Shown: positions 7,359-15,951 of the stretch, one piece after another
Numbering within the stretch: the stretch's first letter is position 1
How the letters are laid out: each line of letters begins with the position of its first letter
From: an uncultured Eubacteriales bacterium
GTDB taxonomy: Bacteria; Bacillota; Clostridia; Oscillospirales; Oscillospiraceae
NCBI GenBank assembly: GCA_900549485.1
Contig: UROG01000033.1
Span: forward strand, 1-32,775
Length of the DNA: 32,775 nt
Reading direction: 5' to 3'
Notes under the pieces: generated by a model
Databases searched by the model: none
What the model was told of the DNA's origin: nothing
The model's input: the letters and a program-made list of their open reading frames with translations, nothing else
Made by a program: the position numbers and the translations under genes

Positions 7359-8636
7359 TCAGGCGTTGAGGAGCGCGGCAGCGGCAGACCCTGGAAGCGT
7401 TGTTTCATAGCCGATATGCAGTTCGGAATAAAGCCCTAGTCCCTCCTCGGCATATTTTTTGAGATGCGCTTCAAGGAAGGGACGAAAATACCTGCTTTTA
7501 TCCACAAGCGAACCCTCCGCGCATATGCATACGGGTTTGTCTCTGTCCTTCCCCGCTCCCGTCAGCAGCATAATGCCGGTCAGGTTTGAGCACATACACC
7601 TTGCCGAACGGTCAAAGAGCGCAATACTCAGTTCCACGACGAACTCTCTGTCTTCCTCGGTCTCACACACCGCGTCAAGCCCGTTTTTACAAGCCCACGC
7701 ATCAAGGACAGCCGTATCGATATGCCCGAGCGCCTTTATTTTACGGCTTGCGCCCTCTGAAAGATACCCTTCGTCGGCCGCCGCAGTTATGCAAAGCCGC
7801 CCTATCTCGCCGAGATACGCACCGGATACCATTTTTTCCATTATTTTGTCATTGGGATTATTGCTGTTTCTGTCAAGTACACGGTCAAAATCGCCCTGCT
7901 CGATTCCGGCATAAAGGCCGGACTCAAGATTTATAAGGATAGAAACATCGTCGTTTCTGGCAAGCTTGCCTATTCTGCTGTATGGGAGCACACAGCAGGT
8001 ATTTGCCCCCGTACCGCTTATCTGCCCGATGAAGCCGCTGTATTTTGACTTGTCAAGCTTATAGGATGCGCCCAGCAGCGCCGCAACGGTGTCATTGAGA
8101 ACAAAAACACGCTTTCCCGGAATACCGCGCCGCTCAAGCTCCTCCGACAGTGACTTCCCGACAAGCTTATCCGTAGAACCGGTAATAACAACTTCCTTAT
8201 CAATACGCTTTACCCTGCCGTCAATTTCCGGAGTTATTTCGGCATTATACGAAAAGCAGAAGCCGATCAGATCGGTTTTGTCCGTCATATGCTGGATCTT
8301 ATCCGCCGTAAAGGAAATAAATTCCTCCCACGTTGCGCTTTTTCCGATTCCCGGCATCTTATGCTTTTCAACATCCGTCAGGCGGCAGCCTTCATCCGTA
8401 AATTCGGCAACACCGCAGCGGAAATTTGTCCCTCCCGCATCTATGACTATGACAGGTCTGTTTTTCGCAATGACCCCGTCCGCCTTGATATATGTAGGTA
8501 TCATGGGCATAAAGCTTTTATCCCCGCGAAGCCCCGCCTCCATATCCTCAAGCATCTTTTTTGCGTAGATCATAGGGTCAACAAGCTGCGGGGACATACG
8601 GTGTCCGTTCAAAAATTCTGCTGCTCTGCTCATCAT
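7359..8636 (-). CDS. Hexokinase-family sugar kinase
   Basis: The 425-residue protein belongs to the eukaryote-type hexokinase family found in some Clostridia. It has the phosphate-1 motif DAGGTNFRCG (residues 66-75) for ATP binding, a sugar-binding/catalytic region VFVLNDTVAALLGA with the catalytic Asp, and GQISGTGANTCC before the second half. It would phosphorylate glucose or a related hexose at C6 in the cytoplasm. Its length is close to one hexokinase unit (about 450). The start is one of two adjacent ATG codons; the first is used here. It is transcribed alone, 71 bases after the SPFH gene, with a terminator in between. Substrate specificity cannot be told from sequence. Confidence 0.82.
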   Translation of the reverse strand: MMSRAAEFLNGHRMSPQLVDPMIYAKKMLEDMEAGLRGDKSFMPMIPTYIKADGVIAKNRPVIVIDAGGTNFRCGVAEFTDEGCRLTDVEKHKMPGIGKSATWEEFISFTADKIQHMTDKTDLIGFCFSYNAEITPEIDGRVKRIDKEVVITGSTDKLVGKSLSEELERRGIPGKRVFVLNDTVAALLGASYKLDKSKYSGFIGQISGTGANTCCVLPYSRIGKLARNDDVSILINLESGLYAGIEQGDFDRVLDRNSNNPNDKIMEKMVSGAYLGEIGRLCITAAADEGYLSEGASRKIKALGHIDTAVLDAWACKNGLDAVCETEEDREFVVELSIALFDRSARCMCSNLTGIMLLTGAGKDRDKPVCICAEGSLVDKSRYFRPFLEAHLKKYAEEGLGLYSELHIGYETTLPGSAAAALLNA

Positions 8637-8648
8637 CTTCTCCTTATT

Positions 8649-8675
8649 AAAACCGGCGGTTTTCCCGCCGGTTTT
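8649..8675 (-). terminator. Terminator of the NfeD-SPFH operon
   Basis: aaaaccggcgg / ccgccggtttt form an 11-bp stem with a 5-base loop. On the minus strand the stem ends in TTTT after the SPFH stop. Confidence 0.75.
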
Positions 8676-8707
8676 CCCTTCTTATAATTAGCTTCCAGCC
8701 GTGCGTT

Positions 8708-9592
8708 TTACTTTTCCTTGACCGCTTCAACTACCCCGCCTGCAAGTCCCGCAAGCCCCTGGATCTCACTGGGTATGATTATCTTGGTCGCGCTGCCGTT
8801 TGCCGCGGCGGAAAATGCCTCAAGCGCTTTCAGACGGATAACCGCATCACTCGGCGCCGCCTCGTTGATAAGACGGATACCCTCGGCAGTCGCTTTCTGA
8901 ACCGTGAGGATCGCCTCCGCTTCACCCTCGGCCTCAAGTATCTGCTGCTGCTTCTTTGCGTCCGCCCTGAGTATCGCAGATTCCTTTTCGCCTTCCGCCT
9001 CAAGGATAGCCGCTCTCTTTTCACCCTCGGCTTTGAGGATCGCTTCGCGGCGCTCGCGCTCCGCTTTCATCTGCTTTTCCATTGCGTTCTGGATCTCTTT
9101 GGGCGGAAGAATATTCTTCAACTCAACACGGTTTACCTTGATGCCCCAAGGATCGGTCGCCTCGTCAAGAATGGTGCGCATTTTGGAGTTTATGATATCG
9201 CGGCTCGTAAGGCACTGGTCAAGCTCCAGATCGCCGATGATATTTCTGAGCGTCGTCGCGGAAAGATTTTCAATCGCAACCATAGGCTGCTCGATACCGT
9301 AGGTATAGAGCTTGGGGTCGGTGATCTGAAAATACACGACGGTATCTATCTGCATTGTGACATTATCCTTGGTGATAACCGGCTGGGGCGGGAAGTCCGC
9401 AACCTGCTCTTTTAAAGAAACCACCTTTGCAATTCTCTCGATTATGGGAACCTTTACATGCAGACCGACGTTCCACGTCGTTTTATACGCGCCGAGACGC
9501 TCGACAACAACGGCCTTTGCCTGCTGGACTATACGTATATTCGCAATAATGAGAACAAGAAAAACAACTATCAATATACCGATAACCGCCAT
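8708..9592 (-). CDS. SPFH/Band 7 (stomatin-like) membrane protein
   Basis: The 294-residue protein has an N-terminal membrane helix (residues 3-20), a Band 7/SPFH domain (about 22-180) and an Ala/Glu-rich coiled coil. The coiled coil is built from approximate 11-residue units (AEGEKRAAILE, AEGEKESAILR, ADAKKQQQILE). This is the usual paraslipin/QmcA-type layout. Such proteins form large membrane-bound cages or scaffolds that organise membrane microdomains and proteases. It lies 14 bases after the NfeD-like gene. NfeD and SPFH proteins are standard functional partners, which supports both calls. It shares the promoter at 10073-10101. Confidence 0.92.
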   Translation of the reverse strand: MAVIGILIVVFLVLIIANIRIVQQAKAVVVERLGAYKTTWNVGLHVKVPIIERIAKVVSLKEQVADFPPQPVITKDNVTMQIDTVVYFQITDPKLYTYGIEQPMVAIENLSATTLRNIIGDLELDQCLTSRDIINSKMRTILDEATDPWGIKVNRVELKNILPPKEIQNAMEKQMKAERERREAILKAEGEKRAAILEAEGEKESAILRADAKKQQQILEAEGEAEAILTVQKATAEGIRLINEAAPSDAVIRLKALEAFSAAANGSATKIIIPSEIQGLAGLAGGVVEAVKEK

Positions 9593-9606
9593 TTTATACC
9601 TCCTGT

Positions 9607-10047
9607 TTATTCTACAATAAGTTTGACGCCGCGAATTTCTTTTACGGTAACGATCTTACCCTGCGCGATTTTAACTGAATCGTCGGTCGAACGCGCCGTC
9701 CATACCTGCCCGGAAATTTTGACCGCGCCTTCTCCGGCGATGTTGTCTATGCTCTCGGTCACAATGCATTCTTTCCCGATAAGCGCATCGGCATTCGTCG
9801 GCTGAACCTTTGAATTGACATATTTTTTCACCAAAGGTCTCGTAAGGCACAGCGATGCGATAGACACAATAAGAAACCACACCGTCTGGAGCCAGAAAGG
9901 AGCCTCAAACAAAGCCGATATCATCGCCGCAAGCGCACCCGCGGCAAACCATACCGACACAAGCCCCGGTACGACGCCTTCGATTATCAGCAAAACTATC
10001 ATAACCGCAAGCCAGAACATAGCCGTGTTTCCCGCAACAAAAAGCAT
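9607..10047 (-). CDS. NfeD-like membrane protein
   Basis: The 146-residue protein has three to four N-terminal membrane helices (residues 5-75) and a C-terminal OB-fold domain (about 85-146; GKECIVTESIDNIAGEGAVKI, GKIVTVKEIRG). It matches the short NfeD class without the protease domain. NfeD proteins work with SPFH proteins in membrane organisation or quality control. I start at the ATG at 10047, ten bases after the Shine-Dalgarno aaggggtg, rather than the TTG three codons earlier, which is too close to it. It is the first gene of a two-gene operon with the SPFH gene. Confidence 0.88.
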   Translation of the reverse strand: MLFVAGNTAMFWLAVMIVLLIIEGVVPGLVSVWFAAGALAAMISALFEAPFWLQTVWFLIVSIASLCLTRPLVKKYVNSKVQPTNADALIGKECIVTESIDNIAGEGAVKISGQVWTARSTDDSVKIAQGKIVTVKEIRGVKLIVE

Positions 10048-10072
10048 AGTATGCAATCACCCCTTGGCAAAT

Positions 10073-10101
10073 ATTATATACGATGCAATGTATTTATGCA
10101 A
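10073..10101 (-). promoter_or_regulatory. Promoter of the NfeD-SPFH operon
   Basis: On the minus strand TTGCAT, a 17-base spacer and a perfect TATAAT lie about 26 bases before the NfeD start codon. Confidence 0.78.
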
Positions 10102-10185
10102 GCGTTTTTGCCGAATATGCGTCTTCTCCAGCCGGTGTTGTCGGTTCGGATCGCACGATCATATGTAACCAACACTAAAAACGCC

Positions 10186-10219
10186 GCAGAACCATGACTT
10201 TTGTCATCGCTCTGCGGCG
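10186..10219 (-). terminator. Terminator of the dehydratase gene
   Basis: cgccgcaga and tctgcggcg pair, with an inner gatgac/gtcat stem. On the minus strand a run of five T follows. It lies about 40 bases beyond the stop. Confidence 0.75.
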
Positions 10220-10258
10220 ACTCATTGCTCCCCGTCGGCAGCAGTCTGCTTCCTGCGC

Positions 10259-12271
10259 TCACACCCCTGCGGCGGCGGGCTGTCTGTCCGTCTTTTCACA
10301 TCTCGCATCCGGCGTATAGGTGAAAACGGCGTTTTTCACAAGCTCTTTGATATCGTCGCGGTTTGCGTAGGCCGCTTCCATAAGCTCCTGAATATTTACA
10401 AGAAACCGCTTCTCATCAAATGCCAGCGGATGGCCGACAAAAATAAGGTTATTACGCGTTTTTTCAAGCCCTTCTTCCTCCATGAGCTTTTCCTCATAGA
10501 GCTTTTCGCCCGGCCTCAGTCCTGTATATTCTATTTTTATATCCACATCCGGTCTTAACCCGGAAAGCTTGATAAGATTCCTCGCAAGAGTGTCGATCTT
10601 CATCGGGTAGCCCATGTCAAGAACAAATATCTCTCCTCCGCCGGCATACACGCCCGCCTGCAATACAAGGCTCACCGCCTCCGGCACAGTCATGAAATAC
10701 CTTATTATATCGGGATGCGTCACCGTAACGGGACCGCCCTTCGCTATCTGCTTTTTAAATAACGGCACAACGGAGCCGTTGCTGCCGAGAACATTGCCGA
10801 AACGCACCGCGACAAATTCCGTACCCGTCTGCCCGTCCCAATAATCCGCAGGATGTATATGCGTGCTGAGCGCGGGAAGCTCGGCGGCTCTCCCCGTCTT
10901 GATCATCTTATCAAAGGTCTGTATGACCATTTCGCAAAGGCGCTTGGACGCACCCATCACATTTGTGGGGTTCACGGCTTTATCCGTTGAGATCAGCACA
11001 AAGCGTTTGCAGCCGTGGGTCATCGCGGCATATGCGGTTTTGTATGTACCGATGGCGTTATTCTTTATGGATTCGCACGGACTGTCCTCCATAAGCGGCA
11101 CATGCTTATGCGCGGCGGCGTGGAAAACTATCTCGGGTCTGTATTTTTCAAAGACGTTTTCAAGTCTCCTGCTGTCGCGCACGGAGCCGATAAGCGTGAC
11201 CAGATCAAGATGCGGGTATCTGTCCTTAAGCTCAAGCTGTATATCGTAGGCGTTATTTTCGTAAATATCGAATATGATGAGCGTCTTGGGGTTATGCGCC
11301 GCTATCTGACGGCACAGCTCGCTGCCTATCGAGCCGCCGCCGCCCGTAACAATGATCGTCTTGCCGCTTATAAAGTCGAAAACCTCATCCATGTTGACCT
11401 CTATCGGCTTGCGGCCGAGAAGATCCTCAATAGACACGTCGCGTATTGACGAAGCGTCCACGATCTGCCCCATTTTCTGATACAGCACTGCGACCTGCTT
11501 GAGTTCACACTCCGTTTCACTGCATATGCTGAGAATATCCCGGCGCTGCTCCGGCGTCGCGCTCGGTATGGCAAGGATTATCTTCTGGATGCGGTACTTC
11601 TTTACGCTTGAAAAAATGTCGTTTCTGCCGCCGACGACCGGCACGCCCTCCATATATCTGTTCCATTTGTTGGGATTATCGTCTATAATGCAGCAGATAC
11701 GGTCAGAATTGGAATGTGAGCGGTTCAGATCTCTCAATATCATCTGTCCGGCAGCGCCCGCGCCGATGAGCATCACGCGCTTTGTGCCGCTTGAGGCGCG
11801 CCTGCTGTGTATGCCAAGTATTATCCTGTATGAAAACCTTATCCCCATTACAAAAATGAATTGCAGGATAATGCCTATGCAGTAATATGTAACCGGCATA
11901 CGCGCAAAGCCGATCGCAACGCCCAAAAGCTTTGCAACGACCGTTGTCAGCAAAAGCTGCGCGGCAAGGCTCAATCCGTTTGCAAGAAAGGCAAGATACA
12001 CCTCATGCGCACCGGCAAAGCGCCATATCGTATTATACATTCTGCACAGCTTGAAGATAATGATGCATATTATGGAATAAATAGGCGCGATCGTCTTCAA
12101 AGCGTCTATATAGAAAAATGGTATCTCCGCAAATTTGCAGTCATACCTGAGCCAGAGCGCGATATAAAATGCGGCGTTCACCGCCACAGCGTCGAATATC
12201 GCAAGTCCCACGCTTATTATCTGCCAATGCTCCAGCGGAAGCCTGTTCTTTTTTTCTTTGTTATACATCAT
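10259..12271 (-). CDS. Membrane nucleotide-sugar 4,6-dehydratase (CapD/PglF/WbpM type)
   Basis: The 670-residue protein has four N-terminal membrane helices (about residues 15-155), a CoA-binding-like Rossmann region (MLIGAGAAGQ, near 170-180) and a C-terminal extended SDR domain. The SDR domain shows the cofactor motif GGGGSIGSE (near 310) and the catalytic segment STDKAVNPTNVMGASKR, in which Met replaces the usual Tyr, as in this family. Members convert UDP-GlcNAc to a 4-keto-6-deoxy sugar for glycoprotein, capsule or O-antigen synthesis. It begins a region rich in cell-surface genes but is transcribed alone. Two ATG codons overlap at the start after gaggtcacgg; the first is used. Confidence 0.9.
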   Translation of the reverse strand: MMYNKEKKNRLPLEHWQIISVGLAIFDAVAVNAAFYIALWLRYDCKFAEIPFFYIDALKTIAPIYSIICIIIFKLCRMYNTIWRFAGAHEVYLAFLANGLSLAAQLLLTTVVAKLLGVAIGFARMPVTYYCIGIILQFIFVMGIRFSYRIILGIHSRRASSGTKRVMLIGAGAAGQMILRDLNRSHSNSDRICCIIDDNPNKWNRYMEGVPVVGGRNDIFSSVKKYRIQKIILAIPSATPEQRRDILSICSETECELKQVAVLYQKMGQIVDASSIRDVSIEDLLGRKPIEVNMDEVFDFISGKTIIVTGGGGSIGSELCRQIAAHNPKTLIIFDIYENNAYDIQLELKDRYPHLDLVTLIGSVRDSRRLENVFEKYRPEIVFHAAAHKHVPLMEDSPCESIKNNAIGTYKTAYAAMTHGCKRFVLISTDKAVNPTNVMGASKRLCEMVIQTFDKMIKTGRAAELPALSTHIHPADYWDGQTGTEFVAVRFGNVLGSNGSVVPLFKKQIAKGGPVTVTHPDIIRYFMTVPEAVSLVLQAGVYAGGGEIFVLDMGYPMKIDTLARNLIKLSGLRPDVDIKIEYTGLRPGEKLYEEKLMEEEGLEKTRNNLIFVGHPLAFDEKRFLVNIQELMEAAYANRDDIKELVKNAVFTYTPDARCEKTDRQPAAAGV

Positions 12272-12310
12272 CCGTGACCTCGTTTTGATGATACGTTTTT
12301 CCGATTTTGT

Positions 12311-12339
12311 ATTATATCATCCGTATCTGCATCCTGCAA
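12311..12339 (-). promoter_or_regulatory. Promoter of the dehydratase gene
   Basis: On the minus strand TTGCAG, a 17-base spacer and a perfect TATAAT stand about 40 bases before the start codon. Confidence 0.75.
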
Positions 12340-12398
12340 GCGGTTTGACTGTCGTGCGGCATGGCATATTTTCGGAATTTTAAAATATTTTCCTAAAT

Positions 12399-12427
12399 TT
12401 GGTAATAATTTTCCGGTAAGATACATA
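12399..12427 (+). promoter_or_regulatory. Possible promoter of the structured RNA
   Basis: TTGGTA, a 17-base spacer and TACATA would start a transcript near 12434, just before the first hairpin of the candidate RNA. The boxes are weak. Confidence 0.35.
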
Positions 12428-12434
12428 TAGTTTA

Positions 12435-12643
12435 ACAGTGGATAGATACACATCCCTGATTAAAATCTCGGATTCTAATCAGTATTTATATTTTGGGGTT
12501 ACTGCCCACCCCGGGTAATTCCGAAGCGGCAGACTAAAATTCACCGCTTTAAGCAAAGGCGAATAACCGAACCCGTTTTTAAGCGGTTATTCATCTTTTG
12601 CTTATGCGTTCATATAAAAGCCGCCGTCTGTGCGGCTTTTTTA
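12435..12643 (+). ncRNA. Candidate structured non-coding RNA of about 210 nt
   Basis: The 479-base gap between two divergent genes contains no convincing reading frame but several ordered stem-loops. They are ctgatta/taatcag (12456-12482), ggggt/acccc (12495-12512), aagcgg/ccgctt (12524-12549), a long imperfect stem gcaaaggcgaataaccg/cggttattcatcttttgc (12553-12602), and a terminator (12618-12643). A further pairing ctgcc/ggcag around 12502-12531 could compete or form a pseudoknot. The GC-rich unpaired stretches ending in a terminator look like a small structured RNA rather than a leader, because the next gene has its own promoter downstream. The size and clostridial context make the raiA motif one candidate, but I cannot confirm it. 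T-box, cobalamin, FMN, glycine and c-di-AMP signatures were not seen. Confidence 0.55.
12618..12643 (+). terminator. Terminator of the candidate RNA
   Basis: aagccgc / gcggctt form a 7-bp stem with a 7-base loop, followed by a run of T, 45 bases before the promoter of the CapA-like gene. Confidence 0.75.
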
Positions 12644-12687
12644 TTTTCTCCGTTTTCGGTTACTCCCCTTATGCTTAAGTGTTGTGC

Positions 12688-12716
12688 TTGACTAAAGTTT
12701 TCGGAAATTGTATAAT
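12688..12716 (+). promoter_or_regulatory. Promoter of the CapA-like gene
   Basis: TTGACT, a 17-base spacer and a perfect TATAAT lie 35 bases before the start codon. Confidence 0.82.
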
Positions 12717-12750
12717 AAAGTCTAACACACAGCAATTCGAGGAATAACGG

Positions 12751-13953
12751 ATGAAAACAGTTCTGAAAGCCTTTTTATTCATATTATCGGTTCTTGCCCT
12801 GCTGCTTATCGTTGTGCTGAGAACGGATCTTGTCATGGCGGAGCAGGCCGAGATGCAGGCGGCTGCTTCTGCCGAAGCTCTTGCGGCGGAACAGGCCGCC
12901 GCGCCTTCTCCGGAGCCTGCGGACGACACGCCCGCTGCAACGCCGGAGCCTACGCCGGAACCGCAGCCGGAATATTTCACCATATCCTGCATAGGCGACT
13001 GTACGCTGTGGTCCTCCGCGCAGTTTGAGAAAAACCAGGTCGGGCTTCCGCTGACGGTAGGCACAAATTACGCCTATCCGTTCTCGAATACGGTGCAGTA
13101 TTTCAAGGACGATGAGTACACCCTTGCAAATCTTGAGTGTACGCTTTCCGACACACAGCTCACACATTCGACACAGGCGATGTTCTATTTCCTTACGCCG
13201 ACCTCGTACATAAATATACTCAAGGAAGGCGGGGTAGATTTCGTTACCCATGCCAACAACCACGTGATGGACTTCCTTGACGCAGGCTTCCAAAGCTCCG
13301 TCGCCGCATTGCAGGCAAGCGCAATGCCGTTCGGCATTGAAGGTCAGGCGCAGATAGTGGAAACGCAGCACGGATTGAAGCTCGGCATATACACGGCCGG
13401 CAACGACATGCGTCCCGATCTCAAAACGGATGAGGCTGTCGCGGCTGTGCAGTCGCTCAAGGAGCAGGGCGCGGACTATGTGATCTGTATGTTCCATTGG
13501 GGTTCGGAGCTTTATTATACGCCCAACGACAATCAGACCAACCTCGCCCACGCCGTCATTGACGCAGGCTGCGACCTTGTTTACGGCAGCCATCCGCACT
13601 GTCTCCAGCCTATTGAGAAGTATAACGACGGTCTTATTCTTTACAGTCTGGGCAACTGGGTGTTCGGCGGAAGTACACGCCCGTCCGACCCCGACACGGC
13701 AATCGTTCAGGTGACGGTCAAACGCGACATTGACGGCACCGTGACGACCGACGGCTTCACCTCTGTCCCCTGCTGCGTAAGCAGCAATCTTGACGGCGCG
13801 GCGGCAATGGCGGACAATTACAACAACTACTGCCCCACACCTTATCCGGAAGGCTCGGATGCATACAACCGTGTGCTTGCAAAGCTCAGCGGCACATATG
13901 AAGCCGCCAGCCAGGGTGCGGACTACTCCAACTTCTACGCAAGCTGGGGCTGA
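12751..13953 (+). CDS. CapA-family (poly-gamma-glutamate synthesis type) surface protein
   Basis: The 400-residue protein has an N-terminal membrane anchor (residues 5-23) and an Ala/Glu/Pro-rich spacer (30-75, with TPEPTPEPQPE). A CapA-like metallophosphatase-fold domain then follows outside the cell. The family motifs are present: CIGDCTL (80-86), ANLE (126-129), HANNHVMDF (167-175), HWGSELYY, GSHPHCLQPIE and YSLGNWVF. CapA proteins act in poly-gamma-glutamate capsule synthesis, but many clostridial homologues stand alone with unknown substrate. No pgsB/capB or pgsC/capC is near, so a capsule role is not proven. The start follows gagg and a near-consensus promoter. Confidence 0.85.
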   Translation: MKTVLKAFLFILSVLALLLIVVLRTDLVMAEQAEMQAAASAEALAAEQAAAPSPEPADDTPAATPEPTPEPQPEYFTISCIGDCTLWSSAQFEKNQVGLPLTVGTNYAYPFSNTVQYFKDDEYTLANLECTLSDTQLTHSTQAMFYFLTPTSYINILKEGGVDFVTHANNHVMDFLDAGFQSSVAALQASAMPFGIEGQAQIVETQHGLKLGIYTAGNDMRPDLKTDEAVAAVQSLKEQGADYVICMFHWGSELYYTPNDNQTNLAHAVIDAGCDLVYGSHPHCLQPIEKYNDGLILYSLGNWVFGGSTRPSDPDTAIVQVTVKRDIDGTVTTDGFTSVPCCVSSNLDGAAAMADNYNNYCPTPYPEGSDAYNRVLAKLSGTYEAASQGADYSNFYASWG

Positions 13954-13964
13954 TAAAGAAAATG

Positions 13965-14006
13965 AAAAGGTATTGTCTCAATTCCATTATGAGACAATAC
14001 CTTTTT
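13965..14006. terminator. Terminator after the CapA-like gene
   Basis: aaaaggtattgtctca and its complement form a 16-bp stem with a 9-base loop and a T run. It serves the plus-strand gene and, with its A run, possibly also the converging DUF2142 gene. Confidence 0.85.
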
Positions 14007-14055
14007 TGCGGACAAAAATTTCAGGCTTTTTCGCCGTTTGCTCTCAGCGCTTCTT

Positions 14056-15639
14056 TCAGACAGAGCTGAAAAGCGTATATGATAAAATTTCAAGGACGGT
14101 TCTCGCAAGAAGGAGCAATGCGGCGATCACAAGGGCGCGTGTCGGGTCTTTCTTCAGCTCAGCAAGCCTTGAGTTCAGACAGAGCATGAGCGCCGGTATG
14201 ACCGGGATAAAATAACGTCCCTGAACGCCGGCGATTATCTTGTCCGTATCGCGTATCCATGTGAGGAACATTGTCATCATAAACAAAAAGATAACGACTG
14301 CGCAGTAGACAAGAAGCGCAGGACGCATACCGCGCCGAAGCGCCGTCCCGCCGCCGCTGACATTCTGCACCGAGAGAATGAGCAGCGCGAAATAAACGGG
14401 AACTATCCACGCGGGCAGGTCAAGCGAGTAGGTGCTGAGAGTATAGCCCACCGCGCCGCCGAGCCATTGCAGGATATACACATTGAAGGTATCGGCAAAA
14501 ATTTTGGCTGTATCAAGAGGGTGTGAGAAAATATACGAGACGGTATACTGACTGTCGCCGGTCGTTTCAAAGCCGGGGCGGACGCTTGTCATTATCCTCA
14601 CCATGGACGGTGCCGAGACGAACGCGAACATCAGCACACACGCACCCAGAAGCAGGGCAAAGCAGCCTTTTTTCCCGATCTTCAGTCCCGAAAAGCTCTC
14701 TTTCGGAATGAAAAGGAAAAGCAGGATGATAAGGCAGTAGACTCCCTTGGCGGGGGCAAGAAGCGCCGCCGGAACGAAGATGAACAGCAGCTTTTTTATA
14801 CTGAGCTTTTCACCGGAAAACACTGCCTCAAGAAGCGAGGCAAGCAGCAGCAGCGACAGCGCATTTATGAAATTGTCATACGAAAGCGACGCCGCCTGCT
14901 GGAGCGCCATCGGCATAAGCGCGGCAAGCCCCAGAAGCGTCCTGAATTTGGAATTTCGCTTCAAAGCAAGGTACACGCAAAGCACATAAAAAAGAAGATT
15001 GAAAAACCTTGCCAGCATGAACGCCGTGACCATGTTCCTGCCAAGAAGCAGCGCGATCGAGAAGCCGATCATCTGCGGAATATATTCGGCGGTGTATGTA
15101 AGCGTCCACATAGAGGAAACGATATCGCGCTCAACGCTGCCGGAAAAAGCATAGCCGCCGCCGAAATCGTGCAGAACGCGGAGATAACCGGTACAGACGT
15201 TGAGATGATTGGAGAACCCTTCAAACGACGCAAACGCCGGATCGACCGTGCGCCGCAGGAGCTTGCAGCTAAGCTCGTATATCGCCTCAAAATGCGTCTT
15301 CTCATCCGCAACTGACAGCGGAGAGATCGTCAGCAGAAAAATCATCCCGAATGCAAATACAAGGCCGGTAAAAAGGCGCGGCATATCCGGCTTTCCGAAC
15401 AGCAGCTCATATACGGCATATAAAAGCACGGCGCTCATCGCAAGCACGATAACGCTCTCAAACGCCCAGAGCGCTGCGGCGTCGCCCTGCGAAAAACCAA
15501 GCACCGCGCAGTAGCGCGTACTGTCCCGGGAATGTGACAGCAGTCTGAAAGCGGCTGTGCCAAGTATCGCAAGCGCCGCAAGGATAAGGTAACAGCGCTT
15601 TTTATCCAACGTGTTCGGTTTTTTGGAAATTTCTCCCAT
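14056..15639 (-). CDS. DUF2142-family polytopic membrane protein
   Basis: The 527-residue protein has about 12 membrane helices. It carries a DUF2142-like signature after the third helix (SPLSVADEKTHFEAIYEL) and a C-terminal GVQGRYFIPVIPALM segment typical of that family. Members resemble GT-C glycosyltransferases and are found in polysaccharide loci, but their reaction is mostly unproven. The charged DEKTH loop outside the membrane sits where GT-C enzymes keep their catalytic acid. I choose the ATG at 15639, which has agagg eight bases upstream, over an ATG seven codons earlier. It is transcribed alone, back to back with the GT39-type gene, and both probably act on lipid-linked sugars at the cell surface. 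Confidence 0.78.
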   Translation of the reverse strand: MGEISKKPNTLDKKRCYLILAALAILGTAAFRLLSHSRDSTRYCAVLGFSQGDAAALWAFESVIVLAMSAVLLYAVYELLFGKPDMPRLFTGLVFAFGMIFLLTISPLSVADEKTHFEAIYELSCKLLRRTVDPAFASFEGFSNHLNVCTGYLRVLHDFGGGYAFSGSVERDIVSSMWTLTYTAEYIPQMIGFSIALLLGRNMVTAFMLARFFNLLFYVLCVYLALKRNSKFRTLLGLAALMPMALQQAASLSYDNFINALSLLLLASLLEAVFSGEKLSIKKLLFIFVPAALLAPAKGVYCLIILLFLFIPKESFSGLKIGKKGCFALLLGACVLMFAFVSAPSMVRIMTSVRPGFETTGDSQYTVSYIFSHPLDTAKIFADTFNVYILQWLGGAVGYTLSTYSLDLPAWIVPVYFALLILSVQNVSGGGTALRRGMRPALLVYCAVVIFLFMMTMFLTWIRDTDKIIAGVQGRYFIPVIPALMLCLNSRLAELKKDPTRALVIAALLLLARTVLEILSYTLFSSV

Positions 15640-15683
15640 CCGAATGACCTCTTTTATCATGATTCCGCTTAAAGTGTAAAAAG

Positions 15684-15712
15684 ATTATACCATTCCGCCC
15701 CTGCCTGTGCAA
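15684..15712 (-). promoter_or_regulatory. Promoter of the DUF2142 gene
   Basis: On the minus strand TTGCAC, a 17-base spacer and a perfect TATAAT lie about 45 bases before the start codon. Confidence 0.75.
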
Positions 15713-15728
15713 CAAAGTATTTTCATCC

Positions 15729-15764
15729 AGCTTGTCAAAAAAGTCCTTACAGGACTTTTTTGAC
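15729..15764. repeat. Hairpin repeat beginning CAGCTTGTCAAA
   Basis: A perfect 14-bp stem gtcaaaaaagtcct / aggacttttttgac with a 3-base loop is preceded by cagctt. The same lead-in and the same arm length occur at 32573-32607. It lies in the gap 15640-15951, which otherwise holds only the two divergent promoters and no gene. It could work as a terminator, but neither neighbour points at it. Confidence 0.6.
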
Positions 15765-15887
15765 CGCGCTTTCGACGGCGGTTTATCCGATTTGAGGCGT
15801 GCCTTGCCCCCTCAGGCTCCCCCGCTGCTCTGTTATCTGACTTTAAAACACAGTTTTTTGATAGTCTGTTCATCTCGTGCTTATTCG

Positions 15888-15916
15888 TTGCAATAAAGGG
15901 CAAAATGCAGTATAAT
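15888..15916 (+). promoter_or_regulatory. Promoter of the GT39-type gene
   Basis: TTGCAA, a 17-base spacer and a perfect TATAAT lie 35 bases before the start codon. Confidence 0.78.
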
Positions 15917-15951
15917 AACGGAAAGATTTTGCATTTATGCGGAGCGCCAAT

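Noticed and set aside
12435..12643. Known metabolite riboswitch or T-box
   Set aside because: None of the conserved strings of the T-box, cobalamin, FMN, TPP, glycine or c-di-AMP classes is present, and a terminator plus a new promoter separate it from the next gene.
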